Origin: Tenacibaculum maritimum NCIMB 2154 | GTDB lineage: Bacteria > Bacteroidota > Bacteroidia > Flavobacteriales > Flavobacteriaceae | Direction of reading: 5' to 3' | NCBI RefSeq assembly: GCF_900119795.1 | Contig: NZ_LT634361.1 | Location: 1,736,001 to 1,800,000, forward strand | DNA length: 64,000 nt | Notes under the pieces: generated by a model | What the model saw: only the letters and a program-made list of their open reading frames with translations | What the model was told of the DNA's origin: nothing | The model's database searches: none | Shown here: positions 45,703 to 54,692 of the stretch, in pieces | Layout of the letters: every line of letters starts with the position of its first letter | Numbering within the stretch: the first letter of the stretch is position 1 | Translations under genes and position numbers: made by a program

Positions 45703-46893
45703 ATGCCTTTAATTTCAAAAAAAGGAAATGCCATGCCGCAGAGTCCAATTCGTAAATTGGTTCCATTTGCTGAAGCTGCTAAAAAACAAGGAACTAAAGT
45801 GTTTCATTTAAACATAGGACAACCAGATATTAAAACTCCTCAAGTAGCATTAGATGCTATAAAAAACAATACTATTGAGGTGCTTTCTTATGCACGTTCA
45901 GAAGGTTCTGAAACATATAGAGCAAAATTAGCAGCATATTATGCTACTAATAATATTAACGTAGATGCTAATAATATCATTGCTACAACTGGAGGTTCTG
46001 AAGCTTTATTATTTACTATTGGAAGTATTACCGACCCAGGAGATGAAGTCATCATTCCTGAGCCATTTTACGCCAATTACAATGGATTTTCTACAGCTTC
46101 TGGAGTAACTGTAGTTCCTGTTATTTCTAAAATTGAAGATAATTTTTCCTTACCGAAAATCGAAGATTTTGAAAGCTTAATTACTCCTAAAACCAAGGCC
46201 ATTTTAATATGTAACCCAGGAAACCCTACAGGATACTTATACTCTAAAGAAGAAATTTTAAAATTAAAAGAAATTGTACTAAAACATGATTTATTTTTAA
46301 TTGCCGATGAAGTATATCGCGAATTTGTATATGATGGAAATGAACATAATTCCGTAATGGCCATTGATGGTTTAGAACAAAATGCTATTATGATTGATTC
46401 TGTTTCTAAACGTTATAGTATGTGTGGAGCTCGTATTGGATGTATTGTTTCTAAAAATGAAGAGTTTATTACCACCGCCATTAAGTTCGCGCAAGCCCGC
46501 TTAAGCCCTCCTACCTACGCTTTACTAGCCAGCGAGGCCGCTTTAGAAACTCCTCAAAGCTATTTTGATAATGTTATTGAGGAGTATGTAAACCGAAGGA
46601 ATTTACTAATTAGCGAATTAAAAAAAATAGCAGGGGTAAAAGTAGCCAACCCAAAAGGTGCTTTTTACTGCATTGCTGAGCTACCTGTAAAAGATGCGGA
46701 TCATTTCGCTCAATGGATCTTAGAAAAATTTAATGACAATAATGAAACTGTAATGGTCGCACCTGCTAGTGGGTTTTATTCTACTAAAGGTGAAGGTAAA
46801 AATCAAGTTCGAATTGCTTATGTTTTAAATGAAGCCGATTTAAAACGTTCTGTTGAAATTTTAAAGATTGCCTTAAATAAATACAATTCTTAA
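45703..46893 (+). CDS. Class I/II PLP aminotransferase
   Basis: A fold type I aminotransferase of 396 residues, of the aspartate aminotransferase group. The start is ATG at 45703 (MPLISKKGNAMPQSPIRKL); an upstream in-frame start would add an unrelated hydrophobic leader. Landmarks are HLNIGQPDIKTP near 38, ATTGGSEALLF near 95, ICNPGNPTGYLYSKEE near 168, ADEVYREF near 200 with the PLP-contacting Asp and Tyr, and the Schiff-base Lys in SVSKRYSMCGARIG near 237. The exact amino acid specificity cannot be read from the sequence. Confidence 0.9.
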   Translation: MPLISKKGNAMPQSPIRKLVPFAEAAKKQGTKVFHLNIGQPDIKTPQVALDAIKNNTIEVLSYARSEGSETYRAKLAAYYATNNINVDANNIIATTGGSEALLFTIGSITDPGDEVIIPEPFYANYNGFSTASGVTVVPVISKIEDNFSLPKIEDFESLITPKTKAILICNPGNPTGYLYSKEEILKLKEIVLKHDLFLIADEVYREFVYDGNEHNSVMAIDGLEQNAIMIDSVSKRYSMCGARIGCIVSKNEEFITTAIKFAQARLSPPTYALLASEAALETPQSYFDNVIEEYVNRRNLLISELKKIAGVKVANPKGAFYCIAELPVKDADHFAQWILEKFNDNNETVMVAPASGFYSTKGEGKNQVRIAYVLNEADLKRSVEILKIALNKYNS

Positions 46894-46899
46894 TATATT

Positions 46900-46934
46900 A
46901 AAGTACAGTTAAGAAAAATTTTTAACTGTGCTTT
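46900..46934 (+). terminator. Hairpin after the aminotransferase gene
   Basis: 13-nt arms AAAGTACAGTTAA (46900-46912) and TTAACTGTGCTTT (46922-46934) with one T-G pair. No long T-run follows, so termination may be partial. Confidence 0.55.
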
Positions 46935-46961
46935 ATATCTAACAAAATTACGTCAGTCTTC

Positions 46962-47969
46962 GTGGAAATACAAAAAAACATATCACTAAAAAATTACAAT
47001 ACATTTGGTATTGATGTCATGGCTGATCGCTTTGTACACATTACATCTTTTTATGATTTACAACATTTATTAAAAAACGAAAAGAAAATCTTTTTGTTAA
47101 GTGGTGGAAGCAATATGCTACTTACTAAAAATATAAAAGAATTAGTAGTATATATTGATATCAAAGGAGTTTCGATAGACAGAGAAGATGCTAATTTTGT
47201 TTATTTAACAGTAAATGCTGGTGAAAACTGGCATGAATTCGTATTATGGACAGTCTCTCAAGACTATGGTGGCTTAGAAAATTTATCTTTAATTCCAGGA
47301 AATGTAGGCACTTCTCCTATTCAAAATATAGGAGCTTACGGAGTAGAAGTAAAAGATACGATTACAAAAGTAGAAAGCATAGAAATTGAAACAGGGAAAT
47401 TAGCCACTTTTTCAAATGAAGCTTGTAAATTTGGCTATAGAAATTCTGTTTTTAAAAACACATACAAAAACAAGTACGTAATCACTTCTGTAAGTTTTCG
47501 TCTAACCAAATCAAATCATATTTTAAAAACATCTTATGGAGCTATTGAAACAGAATTACTTCATCAAAATATAAAACAGCCCAATATAAAGGATGTTTCA
47601 AATGCCGTAATAGCTATTAGACAATCTAAATTACCAGACCCTAAACTAATTGGAAATAGCGGTAGTTTCTTTAAAAATCCTATCATACCCAAAAAGCTCT
47701 TTGACAAATTAAAGGAAAAATTTCCATCAATACCTCATTACATTGTTTCAAATAACGAAATTAAGATACCTGCTGGATGGCTTATTGAACAGATTGGATT
47801 CAAAGGAAAACGCTTTGGGGATTACGGTGTCCATGAAAAACAAGCCTTAGTTTTAGTCAATTATGGAAATGCTTCTGGAAAAGAAATTTATACACTTTCT
47901 CAGAAAATAAAAAGTGAAGTTAAAAAAAACTTTTCAATAGATTTAGAAATTGAAGTGAACGTTATATAG
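46962..47969 (+). CDS. murB: UDP-N-acetylenolpyruvoylglucosamine reductase
   Basis: Reduces the enolpyruvyl group to make UDP-N-acetylmuramate for peptidoglycan; 335 residues, the long type I MurB. The FAD domain has NTFGIDVMAD near 12, LLSGGSNMLL near 47, and GTSPIQNIGAYGVEVKD near 112. The catalytic Ser lies in NSGSFFKNP near 227. The start is GTG at 46962 (MEIQKNISLKNYNTF), which agrees with the family N-terminus. Confidence 0.95.
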   Translation: MEIQKNISLKNYNTFGIDVMADRFVHITSFYDLQHLLKNEKKIFLLSGGSNMLLTKNIKELVVYIDIKGVSIDREDANFVYLTVNAGENWHEFVLWTVSQDYGGLENLSLIPGNVGTSPIQNIGAYGVEVKDTITKVESIEIETGKLATFSNEACKFGYRNSVFKNTYKNKYVITSVSFRLTKSNHILKTSYGAIETELLHQNIKQPNIKDVSNAVIAIRQSKLPDPKLIGNSGSFFKNPIIPKKLFDKLKEKFPSIPHYIVSNNEIKIPAGWLIEQIGFKGKRFGDYGVHEKQALVLVNYGNASGKEIYTLSQKIKSEVKKNFSIDLEIEVNVI

Positions 47970-48006
47970 TTTAAAGTTTTTATGAGAAAATAATTACTCA
48001 AAATAT

Positions 48007-48046
48007 AAAAAAAGGATAAGTATATAAATATGCTTATCCTTTTTTT
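48007..48046. terminator. Shared terminator of murB and the aquaporin gene
   Basis: 14-bp arms AAAAAAAGGATAAG (48007-48020) and CTTATCCTTTTTTT (48033-48046). The genes converge here. Confidence 0.85.
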
Positions 48047-48052
48047 ATATTT

Positions 48053-48739
48053 TTACTCTTTATCAAATAATACTTTATGTATAACTCCTGCTACAACTGC
48101 ACCTCCTATTGGGGCAACCCAAAATAGCCAAGATTGTATTAAATATTCTCCTCCTGCAAATAATGCTTGACTCATAGATCTAGCCGGATTAACAGAAGTA
48201 TTTGTTACAGGAATACTTATCAAATGAATTAATGTTAGTCCTAAACCTATAGCGATTGGAGCAAAACCTTTTGGGGCTCTATCGTTTGTACTCCCTAAAA
48301 TAATTAGTAAAAAAAACATTGTTAATATAAATTCTGTTATAAAAGCTGCTGTTATAGTGTACCCTCCTGGCGATAACTTTCCATAACCATTTGCGGCAAA
48401 CCCTCCAATAGTTTCAAAGCCTGTTTTGTTTGATACAATTAAGTACAACATCCCTCCTGCTAAGACTGCTCCTACTAATTGAGATACGATATAAGGAACA
48501 AGTTCTTTTATGGAAAACTTTCCTCCAGCCCATAATCCAATAGAAACAGCCGGATTAAAATGCCCTCCAGAAATATGCCCTACTGCATATGCCATAGTTA
48601 AAACTGTTAAACCAAACGCTAAAGCAACTCCTGTAAACCCTATGCCTAAATCAGGGAATCCTGCTGCAAAGATAGCACTTCCACAACCTCCGAAAACTAA
48701 CCAAAATGTTCCGAATAATTCTGCTAAATATTTTTTCAT
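48053..48739 (-). CDS. aqpZ: Aquaporin (MIP family)
   Basis: A six-helix inner-membrane channel of 228 residues. The two pore motifs are HFNPAVS near 60 and SVNPARS near 182; the selectivity-filter surroundings ([11 protein letters not shown], and [13 protein letters not shown] with a Thr/Arg context) and compact loops favour a water channel of the AqpZ type over a glycerol facilitator. It has its own promoter and ends at a terminator shared with murB. Confidence 0.92.
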   Translation of the reverse strand: MKKYLAELFGTFWLVFGGCGSAIFAAGFPDLGIGFTGVALAFGLTVLTMAYAVGHISGGHFNPAVSIGLWAGGKFSIKELVPYIVSQLVGAVLAGGMLYLIVSNKTGFETIGGFAANGYGKLSPGGYTITAAFITEFILTMFFLLIILGSTNDRAPKGFAPIAIGLGLTLIHLISIPVTNTSVNPARSMSQALFAGGEYLIQSWLFWVAPIGGAVVAGVIHKVLFDKE

Positions 48740-48770
48740 TGTAAATAAAATTTAAATAATTAATCAGCCG

Positions 48771-48801
48771 CAAAACTAGACTACGTATAAACCACCTGCA
48801 A
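48771..48801 (-). promoter_or_regulatory. Promoter of the aquaporin gene
   Basis: TAGTTTTG (48771-48778) as -7 element and TTG (48799-48801) as -33 element at 20 bp spacing on the minus strand. Start codon 32 bp downstream. Confidence 0.6.
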
Positions 48802-49010
48802 TAAGTATTTATACTAAATCTAAGCAACGTATAAACACGTAAAAACCAACTGCTTATTAACATAAGTTTAACTTGCAAAAGTTAAATTAATTCATTCAAA
48901 AAGGCACGTATTTAATATTTCTTCTTTATTTCAAAAAAGAAAGGAAATTAGTGTAGAAATACTCCTATTTTCTACTCTGAAAGAAACTCTTTTAGATACT
49001 ATATTTTCTG

Positions 49011-49018
49011 TATCTTTG
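49011..49018 (+). promoter_or_regulatory. -7 element before the small CxxC protein gene
   Basis: TATCTTTG, 19 bp before the ATG at 49038. It probably drives the run of genes up to the Nramp-like transporter. Confidence 0.5.
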
Positions 49019-49037
49019 CATTATTAAACTTTATATC

Positions 49038-49241
49038 ATGAAACTATTTATAGTGACTATAGGATTATTAGCCTTTGCTTTCGCAGGGATTGCTATTAAG
49101 ATTTGGGCTAAAAAAGATGGTAAATTTGCGGGAACTTGTGCTAGCCAAAATCCAATGCTTAATAAAGATGGGGAAGCTTGCGGGTTTTGTGGAAAAACAC
49201 CCGATCAATTTGATACTTGCACTGACACACAACATAGTTAA
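49038..49241 (+). CDS. Small membrane or secreted Cys protein
   Basis: A 67-residue protein with one hydrophobic N-terminal helix (MKLFIVTIGLLAFAFAGIAIKIWA) and a short outside tail with four Cys: GTCASQNP, GEACGFCGKTPDQF and DTCTD. The CxxC pair suggests metal binding or disulfides. I recall similar short proteins in flavobacteria annotated only as membrane or secreted protein. It starts a run with the glycosyltransferase gene 15 bp downstream. Confidence 0.75.
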   Translation: MKLFIVTIGLLAFAFAGIAIKIWAKKDGKFAGTCASQNPMLNKDGEACGFCGKTPDQFDTCTDTQHS

Positions 49242-49256
49242 CAGTTTGTCTTTTAG

Positions 49257-50363
49257 ATGGTTTACCCTTTTCTTTTCTTTTCCCTTATTATTAGTGCATC
49301 TATACAAATAATTTACTATTTGAGCTTTGCTGTATTTGCTTTTTCAAGAGAAAAGGCTAAAAAAAGAAAAGAATTGCCTATTTCCGTAATTGTTTATGTT
49401 AAAAACAATGCTGAAGATCTATTAAACTTTTTACCTTCCATCATTCAACAAAATTACAGCAATTTTGAAATTGTATTAATAAATAATGCCTCTCATGATC
49501 AGACTTTAGAAGTCATGGAAAAATTTCAAAAAAAGCATCATACTATAAAAATAGTCAACGTTGAAAATAATGAGGCCTTCTGGGGAAGCAAAAAATATGC
49601 TCTTACGCTTGCAATTAAAGCTGCTACGAATGAACACTTGTTATTTACAGATATAAATGGTTCTAAACCACTTTCCAAAAACTGGATTGCTAAGATTACA
49701 AGTAACTTTTCAAATGAAAAATCTATTATTCTTGGCTATAACAAATACATACCAGAAAAGTATTCCTTTGTGAACTTACTCGCTAGATTTGACAATCTAT
49801 TAACAAGTATCCAATACTTTAGCTATGCTAAATTTGGAATTCCTTATATGGGAGATGCTAAGAATATTGCTTATACCAAAACTAACTTTTTTAAAACTAA
49901 AGGTTTTATTAATCATATAAAAATTCACTTTGGAGAAGATTCTCTATTCATTCGAGATGCAGCAAATAGGTCAAATACTGCTATTTGTTCATCTATGAAT
50001 AGTTTTATTAACTCCAATGGACCTAAAACACTGAAAGAATGGTATCTTAAAAAGCAAATCCAATTTTATGTATCAAAAAATTATAAGCTTTCTCATAAGC
50101 TTTTACTCTACTTATTTACGATCTCTAAAATAGTATTTATCAGCACTGTTTCTTTCTTAATATTTTATGAAGATTGGAAGGTTATTGGAAGTATTCTTTT
50201 AACTTACTTTTTGGTACAGTATATCATTGTAGGGGCTTCTGCAAGAAGATTAAGAGAAACTAAAGTGTTATTTTTTCTTCCCGCCCTTGAAATAATCTTA
50301 ATATTATTTCAATTCAGTATATTTATAACTAATAGATTTTTAAAACCCATAAATTGGAAGTAA
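49257..50363 (+). CDS. Membrane glycosyltransferase family 2
   Basis: A GT-A fold glycosyltransferase of 368 residues with an N-terminal membrane helix (about 1-25), a catalytic domain with ISVIVYVKNNAEDL near 41, INNASHDQT near 74 and the DxD-like TDINGSKPL near 130, plus GEDSLFIRDAA near 225 as the acceptor-side acidic motif. C-terminal membrane helices (about 280-365) anchor it. The substrate is unknown. It overlaps the sigma factor gene by 10 bp and follows the small Cys protein gene. Confidence 0.85.
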   Translation: MVYPFLFFSLIISASIQIIYYLSFAVFAFSREKAKKRKELPISVIVYVKNNAEDLLNFLPSIIQQNYSNFEIVLINNASHDQTLEVMEKFQKKHHTIKIVNVENNEAFWGSKKYALTLAIKAATNEHLLFTDINGSKPLSKNWIAKITSNFSNEKSIILGYNKYIPEKYSFVNLLARFDNLLTSIQYFSYAKFGIPYMGDAKNIAYTKTNFFKTKGFINHIKIHFGEDSLFIRDAANRSNTAICSSMNSFINSNGPKTLKEWYLKKQIQFYVSKNYKLSHKLLLYLFTISKIVFISTVSFLIFYEDWKVIGSILLTYFLVQYIIVGASARRLRETKVLFFLPALEIILILFQFSIFITNRFLKPINWK

Positions 50364-50917
50364 CTAAAGAAATAATATCTGAATATATACAGAAGGCAAA
50401 GAAAAAAAATCAAATGGCATTTAATTTTCTGTTAGATTATTTTTGGGGAAGCGTTTATAACTATCAACTTAAAAGGACTAATAATGACAATGATGCGGAA
50501 GATATTACGATTCAAACATTTTCAAAAGCTTTTAATAAAATAGAAACTTTCAACGAACAATACCAATTTAAAACATGGTTGATTGCTATTTCAAAAAATG
50601 TACACATAGATTTTTTAAGAAAGAAAAAGCCTTTTTTATCTATTGAAACGACTCAAGAACAAGAAAACGAAGTTTACTCCGTAGTCGATGATACCCCTTC
50701 TCCTGAAGATAAAATCATTAGAGAGCAAAATTTAGCAAAGTTGCTAAGAGATATAAAGCAATTAAAACCTAAATACCAACAAGTAATTAACTTACGTTAT
50801 TTTCAAGAGTTAAGCTATAAAGAAATCTCAGAGCAAATAAATGAGCCTATGAATAATGTAAAAATAAAGTTGCTACGTGCTAAAAAGTTATTAGCAGAAA
50901 TCATTAAAAAGTCTTAA
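50354..50917 (+). CDS. RNA polymerase sigma factor (sigma-70/ECF family)
   Basis: An ECF-type sigma factor of 187 residues. Region 2 includes FNFLLDYFWGSVYNYQLKR near 22 and DAEDITIQTFSKAFNKIETF near 48 (core-binding and -10 recognition). Region 4 near 135-180 has QVINLRYFQELSYKEISEQIN with its HTH. The start is TTG at 50354 (MEVTKEIISEYIQKA), which keeps the family N-terminus; it overlaps the glycosyltransferase end by 10 bp. No anti-sigma gene follows. Confidence 0.9.
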   Translation: MEVTKEIISEYIQKAKKKNQMAFNFLLDYFWGSVYNYQLKRTNNDNDAEDITIQTFSKAFNKIETFNEQYQFKTWLIAISKNVHIDFLRKKKPFLSIETTQEQENEVYSVVDDTPSPEDKIIREQNLAKLLRDIKQLKPKYQQVINLRYFQELSYKEISEQINEPMNNVKIKLLRAKKLLAEIIKKS

Positions 50918-50960
50918 TTTTTATATATTTATGGGAGTTAAAACTTTTAATCCCTAGATT

Positions 50961-52181
50961 TTGAATAAAAAATTTCTAAATTCTTTAGGCCCTGGTTTAT
51001 TATTTGCAGGAGCAGCTATTGGAGTTTCCCATTTGGTTCAATCTACACGCGCAGGTGCTGAATTTGGCTTTGGTTTTCTATGGGCTTTACTTCTTGTAAA
51101 TCTTTTCAAATACCCTTTTTTTCAATTTGGCCCTCGTTATACTGCTGCAACGGGAGAAACCTTATTAGATGGTTATAAGAAATTAGGTAAAGGGGTTTTA
51201 ATTGCTTACTATATTATTAATATTGCTACGATGTTTACCATACAAGCTGCCGTTACTATCGTAACTGCTGGCTTAGCTTCTCAGCTATTTGGCTTAACCA
51301 ATAATTTAGTTATATGGTCTGTAATTATCACTATAGCAAGTACCTCTATTCTATCAATTGGAAGGTATAAATTACTAGATAATCTTATGAAATATATTAT
51401 TATTATCCTAACCTTTAGCACTGTTATAGCACTAGCCATTGCACTGTTTAATAACCAACAAGGACATTCTTTTAAACAAATTATACCTAACAATTCTACT
51501 GAAATTACTTTTTTAATTGCTTTTTTAGGTTGGATGCCAGCTCCTTTGGATATTTCTATCTGGCATTCTCTTTGGTCTGTTGAAAAAAACAAAGCTTCTA
51601 TCAATAAAATAAAGCCTAAACAAGCTATTTTCGATTTTAACGTGGGCTACATAGGTACATTCTTCTTAGGAGTTTGCTTTGTCATCTTAGGAGCTTTAGT
51701 TATGTATAATTCTGGAGAAAGCTTTTCGAGTAAAGGAAGTGTTTTTGCTTCTCAACTCATCAATTTATATACTAAGAATTTAGGGGATTTCTCATATCTT
51801 TTTATAGCTATCGCCGCATTTACAACTATGTTTAGCACTTCTCTTACAACCTTAGATGCTTCTCCTAGGGCAATGGCTAAGACTACCTACCTTATATTTA
51901 GCAACTCTTTGAAGTTAAACTATTGGTTTTGGTTACTTTTTCTTGCAATCGGTACGTATATTATCCTTCAATTCTTTCTGTCTGATATGGGATTTCTTAT
52001 TAAGATAGCTACTGTCTTATCATTTCTTACAGCTCCTTTTTATGCTATTTTAAATTACGTGCTTATTACAGGAAAGCATACTCCTAAAAAAAATCACCCT
52101 TCTACCTCGCTCAAGATACTGAGTTGGTTTGGCATTCTTTTCTTAATAAGTTTTAGCTTATGGTTTTTGGCAAATTTATAA
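50961..52181 (+). CDS. Nramp-related transporter lacking the canonical metal motif
   Basis: An inner-membrane transporter of 406 residues with about eleven hydrophobic helices, homologous to the Nramp/MntH family: GPGLLFAGAAIG near 10, then AGAEFGFGFLWALL. The start is TTG at 50961. The DPGN motif of helix 1 is replaced by a segment reading GVSHLVQSTRAGA. In helix 6 the MPHN-type motif reads GWMPAPLDISIWHSLW near 190, keeping Met-Pro only. Classical Mn or Fe transport is therefore doubtful; Nramp-related magnesium transporters also lack DPGN. It lies 43 bp after the sigma factor gene. Confidence 0.82.
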   Translation: MNKKFLNSLGPGLLFAGAAIGVSHLVQSTRAGAEFGFGFLWALLLVNLFKYPFFQFGPRYTAATGETLLDGYKKLGKGVLIAYYIINIATMFTIQAAVTIVTAGLASQLFGLTNNLVIWSVIITIASTSILSIGRYKLLDNLMKYIIIILTFSTVIALAIALFNNQQGHSFKQIIPNNSTEITFLIAFLGWMPAPLDISIWHSLWSVEKNKASINKIKPKQAIFDFNVGYIGTFFLGVCFVILGALVMYNSGESFSSKGSVFASQLINLYTKNLGDFSYLFIAIAAFTTMFSTSLTTLDASPRAMAKTTYLIFSNSLKLNYWFWLLFLAIGTYIILQFFLSDMGFLIKIATVLSFLTAPFYAILNYVLITGKHTPKKNHPSTSLKILSWFGILFLISFSLWFLANL

Positions 52182-52193
52182 TTCTTTTCTTTG

Positions 52194-52201
52194 TAACTTT
52201 G
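52194..52201 (+). promoter_or_regulatory. -7 element of the lipA promoter
   Basis: TAACTTTG, 18 bp before the lipA start codon. Confidence 0.5.
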
Positions 52202-52219
52202 TAGCTCAATTTTTTTAAA

Positions 52220-53092
52220 ATGATAAACGAACCTACAATACTTCCTGAAAAAAGGCAAAAAAAACCAAAATGGTTACGTGTAAAATTGCCTGTTGGTAAA
52301 AAATACACTGATTTAAGAGGATTAGTAGATAAATATAAATTAAATACTATTTGCACTAGTGGTAGCTGTCCTAATATGGGAGAGTGCTGGGGAGAAGGTA
52401 CTGCTACTTTCATGATTTTAGGAAATGTTTGTACCCGATCTTGCGGATTTTGCGGAGTTAAAACAGGAAGACCTGAAACTGTGGAGTGGGATGAACCTGA
52501 AAAAGTAGCTCGTTCTATTAAACTTATGAGTATTAAACATGCCGTTTTGACCTCTGTTGATAGGGATGATTTAAAAGATGGAGGGTCTATTATTTGGGCC
52601 GAGACTGTAAATGCTGTTCGAAGGGCAAATCCGAATACTACTTTAGAAACGTTAATACCCGATTTTCAAGGAAAAGAAAAATTAATAGATCGTATCATAG
52701 AAGTAGCTCCTGAAGTTGTTTCTCATAATATGGAAACTGTACGACGTTTAACAAGAGAAGTCCGTATTCAGGCAAAATACGACCGAAGTTTAAGTGTTTT
52801 AAAATACCTCAAAGATAATGGAATGCGTACTAAATCTGGTATCATGCTTGGTTTAGGAGAAACTGAAGAAGAGGTTATTCAAACAATGAAAGATTTGCGA
52901 GCTGTTGGATTGGACATCATAACTATTGGACAATACTTACAACCTACCAAGAAGCATTTGCCTGTTAAAGAGTTCATTACTCCTGAACAGTTTAAAAAAT
53001 ATGAAAAACTCGGTCTTGAAATGGGCTTTATGTACGTAGAAAGCGGTGCTCTTGTTAGATCTTCTTATAAGGCGCACAAACACGCTAGCTAA
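52220..53092 (+). CDS. lipA: Lipoyl synthase
   Basis: A radical SAM enzyme that inserts two sulfurs into protein-bound octanoate; 290 residues. The auxiliary cluster Cys are in [12 protein letters not shown] near 46-57 and the SAM cluster is CTRSCGFC near 72-79. [22 protein letters not shown] text appears as [12 protein letters not shown] near 109, and RVRxxA-type ends are seen as [14 protein letters not shown] near 272, with the C-terminal RSSY that binds the auxiliary cluster. Confidence 0.97.
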   Translation: MINEPTILPEKRQKKPKWLRVKLPVGKKYTDLRGLVDKYKLNTICTSGSCPNMGECWGEGTATFMILGNVCTRSCGFCGVKTGRPETVEWDEPEKVARSIKLMSIKHAVLTSVDRDDLKDGGSIIWAETVNAVRRANPNTTLETLIPDFQGKEKLIDRIIEVAPEVVSHNMETVRRLTREVRIQAKYDRSLSVLKYLKDNGMRTKSGIMLGLGETEEEVIQTMKDLRAVGLDIITIGQYLQPTKKHLPVKEFITPEQFKKYEKLGLEMGFMYVESGALVRSSYKAHKHAS

Positions 53093-53220
53093 CCTTTCTT
53101 AAAATTGTTAAAAAAATGTTATTTTACTTAGTTTTTTTTTTTTGGCCTGACTATTGATAAGATACCTAAAGGAAGCAATATAGCATTGTTTTCATTGTAT
53201 AAATATTTGGATTAGTTAAT

Positions 53221-53260
53221 TAAAATAAAAACCATCTCCTCCGAGATGGTTTTTATTTTA
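53221..53260. terminator. Bidirectional terminator of lipA and the CBS-domain synthase
   Basis: Perfect 18-bp arms TAAAATAAAAACCATCTC (53221-53238) and its complement (53243-53260), loop CTCC. The genes converge. A run of 12 T lies upstream at 53132-53143. Confidence 0.85.
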
Positions 53261-53311
53261 TGGTTATGCCTTGCCTTAAAATAGGACGTTACATTATTTT
53301 TATCAATCATG

Positions 53312-54670
53312 CTATATTGCACTAATAACATCATATTTGGTTATGATATGATATTTTCCATTTTCTAAATCAATCAGTACTGCTTGATTATCTTTAGTAA
53401 TTAACTTAGAAACATCTTCAATAGAAGTTCCTTTCTTTACTATTGGATAAGGTGCCCCCATTACTTCTCTAATAGGAGTATCTGCTATATCTTTATCTGT
53501 CAAATAGCTTCTTAGCAAAGCTGTTTCATCTACCGATCCAACAAAGCCATTAATATCTCTTACAGGTATCTGTGAAATCTTAAAATGGCGCATTCTTTCT
53601 ATTGCATGTGATACTAATTCTTCTGTTTGAATAGTTACCATAGGTTCTTCTATATGAGATTTTACTAGATCTTCAGCAGTTGTTACTTCCTTCTCTAGAA
53701 AACCTCTATCCTTCATCCAATCATCATTAAACATCTTACCTACATACCTACTTCCATGATCATGAAACAACACAACAACAACATCATCTTTCTTAAATTC
53801 ATCTTTAAGCTGCAATAAACCTTTAATAGCTGACCCTGCTGAATTCCCTACAAATATCCCTTCTTCTTTAGCTATTTTACGTGTATAAACCGCAGCATCT
53901 TTATCTGTTACTTTTGTAAAACCATCTATCAAACTAAAATCAACATTTTTAGGTAAAATATCTTCTCCAATACCTTCTGTTATATACGGATAAATCTCAT
54001 TTTCATCAAAAATACCTGTTTCATGATATTTTTTAAACACAGATCCATAAGTATCAATTCCCCAAATCTTGATATTCGGGTTCTTTTCTTTTAAGTACTT
54101 CGCTGTTCCCGAAATAGTTCCTCCAGTTCCTACTCCTACTACAAAATGAGTTATTTTCCCTTCTGTCTGCTCCCAAATTTCAGGACCTGTTTGTTCATAA
54201 TGAGCTTGTGCATTTGAAGGATTATCATATTGATTAACATACCATGAATTTGGTGTTTCTTCTCCTAGTCTTTTAGATACTGAATAATATGAACGAGGGT
54301 CATCTGGTTCAACATTTGTTGGGCAAACTACTACTTCAGCTCCTACTGCACGCAAAATGTCCATTTTTTCTTTAGACTGTTTGTCTGAAATCACAAAAAT
54401 ACACTTATAACCTTTAACAATTGCTGCTAAAGCTAGCCCCATCCCTGTATTACCTGAGGTTCCTTCTATAATAGTACCTCCTGGCTTCAAACGTCCATCC
54501 GCCTCGGCATCTTCAATCATTTTTAATGCCATCCTGTCTTTTACAGAATTTCCTGGATTAAATGTTTCAACCTTAGCTAATATTAAAGCATCTATTTCCT
54601 TTGTTACTGAATTTAATTGTACTAAAGGAGTATTTCCTATAGTTTCTAATATATTTTTTGCGTACTTCAT
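53312..54670 (-). CDS. Cystathionine beta-synthase-type PLP enzyme with CBS pair
   Basis: A beta-family PLP enzyme of 452 residues. Residues 1-330 are the catalytic domain: ETIGNTPLVQLN near 10, the Schiff-base Lys in NPGNSVKDRMAL near 42, EGTSGNTGMGLAL near 68, and [11 protein letters not shown] near 175. Residues 335-452 form a pair of CBS domains (VTIQTEELVSHAIERM and PIREVMGAPYPIV). The domain order is that of cystathionine beta-synthase without the heme region. It probably condenses serine or O-acetylserine with homocysteine or sulfide. Paralog of the gene at 57298-58335. Confidence 0.9.
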   Translation of the reverse strand: MKYAKNILETIGNTPLVQLNSVTKEIDALILAKVETFNPGNSVKDRMALKMIEDAEADGRLKPGGTIIEGTSGNTGMGLALAAIVKGYKCIFVISDKQSKEKMDILRAVGAEVVVCPTNVEPDDPRSYYSVSKRLGEETPNSWYVNQYDNPSNAQAHYEQTGPEIWEQTEGKITHFVVGVGTGGTISGTAKYLKEKNPNIKIWGIDTYGSVFKKYHETGIFDENEIYPYITEGIGEDILPKNVDFSLIDGFTKVTDKDAAVYTRKIAKEEGIFVGNSAGSAIKGLLQLKDEFKKDDVVVVLFHDHGSRYVGKMFNDDWMKDRGFLEKEVTTAEDLVKSHIEEPMVTIQTEELVSHAIERMRHFKISQIPVRDINGFVGSVDETALLRSYLTDKDIADTPIREVMGAPYPIVKKGTSIEDVSKLITKDNQAVLIDLENGKYHIITKYDVISAI

Positions 54671-54692
54671 TTCTTATATTTGAACTGCAAAT

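Noticed and set aside
53132..53143. Run of twelve T after lipA as a phase-variation tract
   Set aside because: It is outside any coding or promoter region I can define and lies next to a normal terminator.
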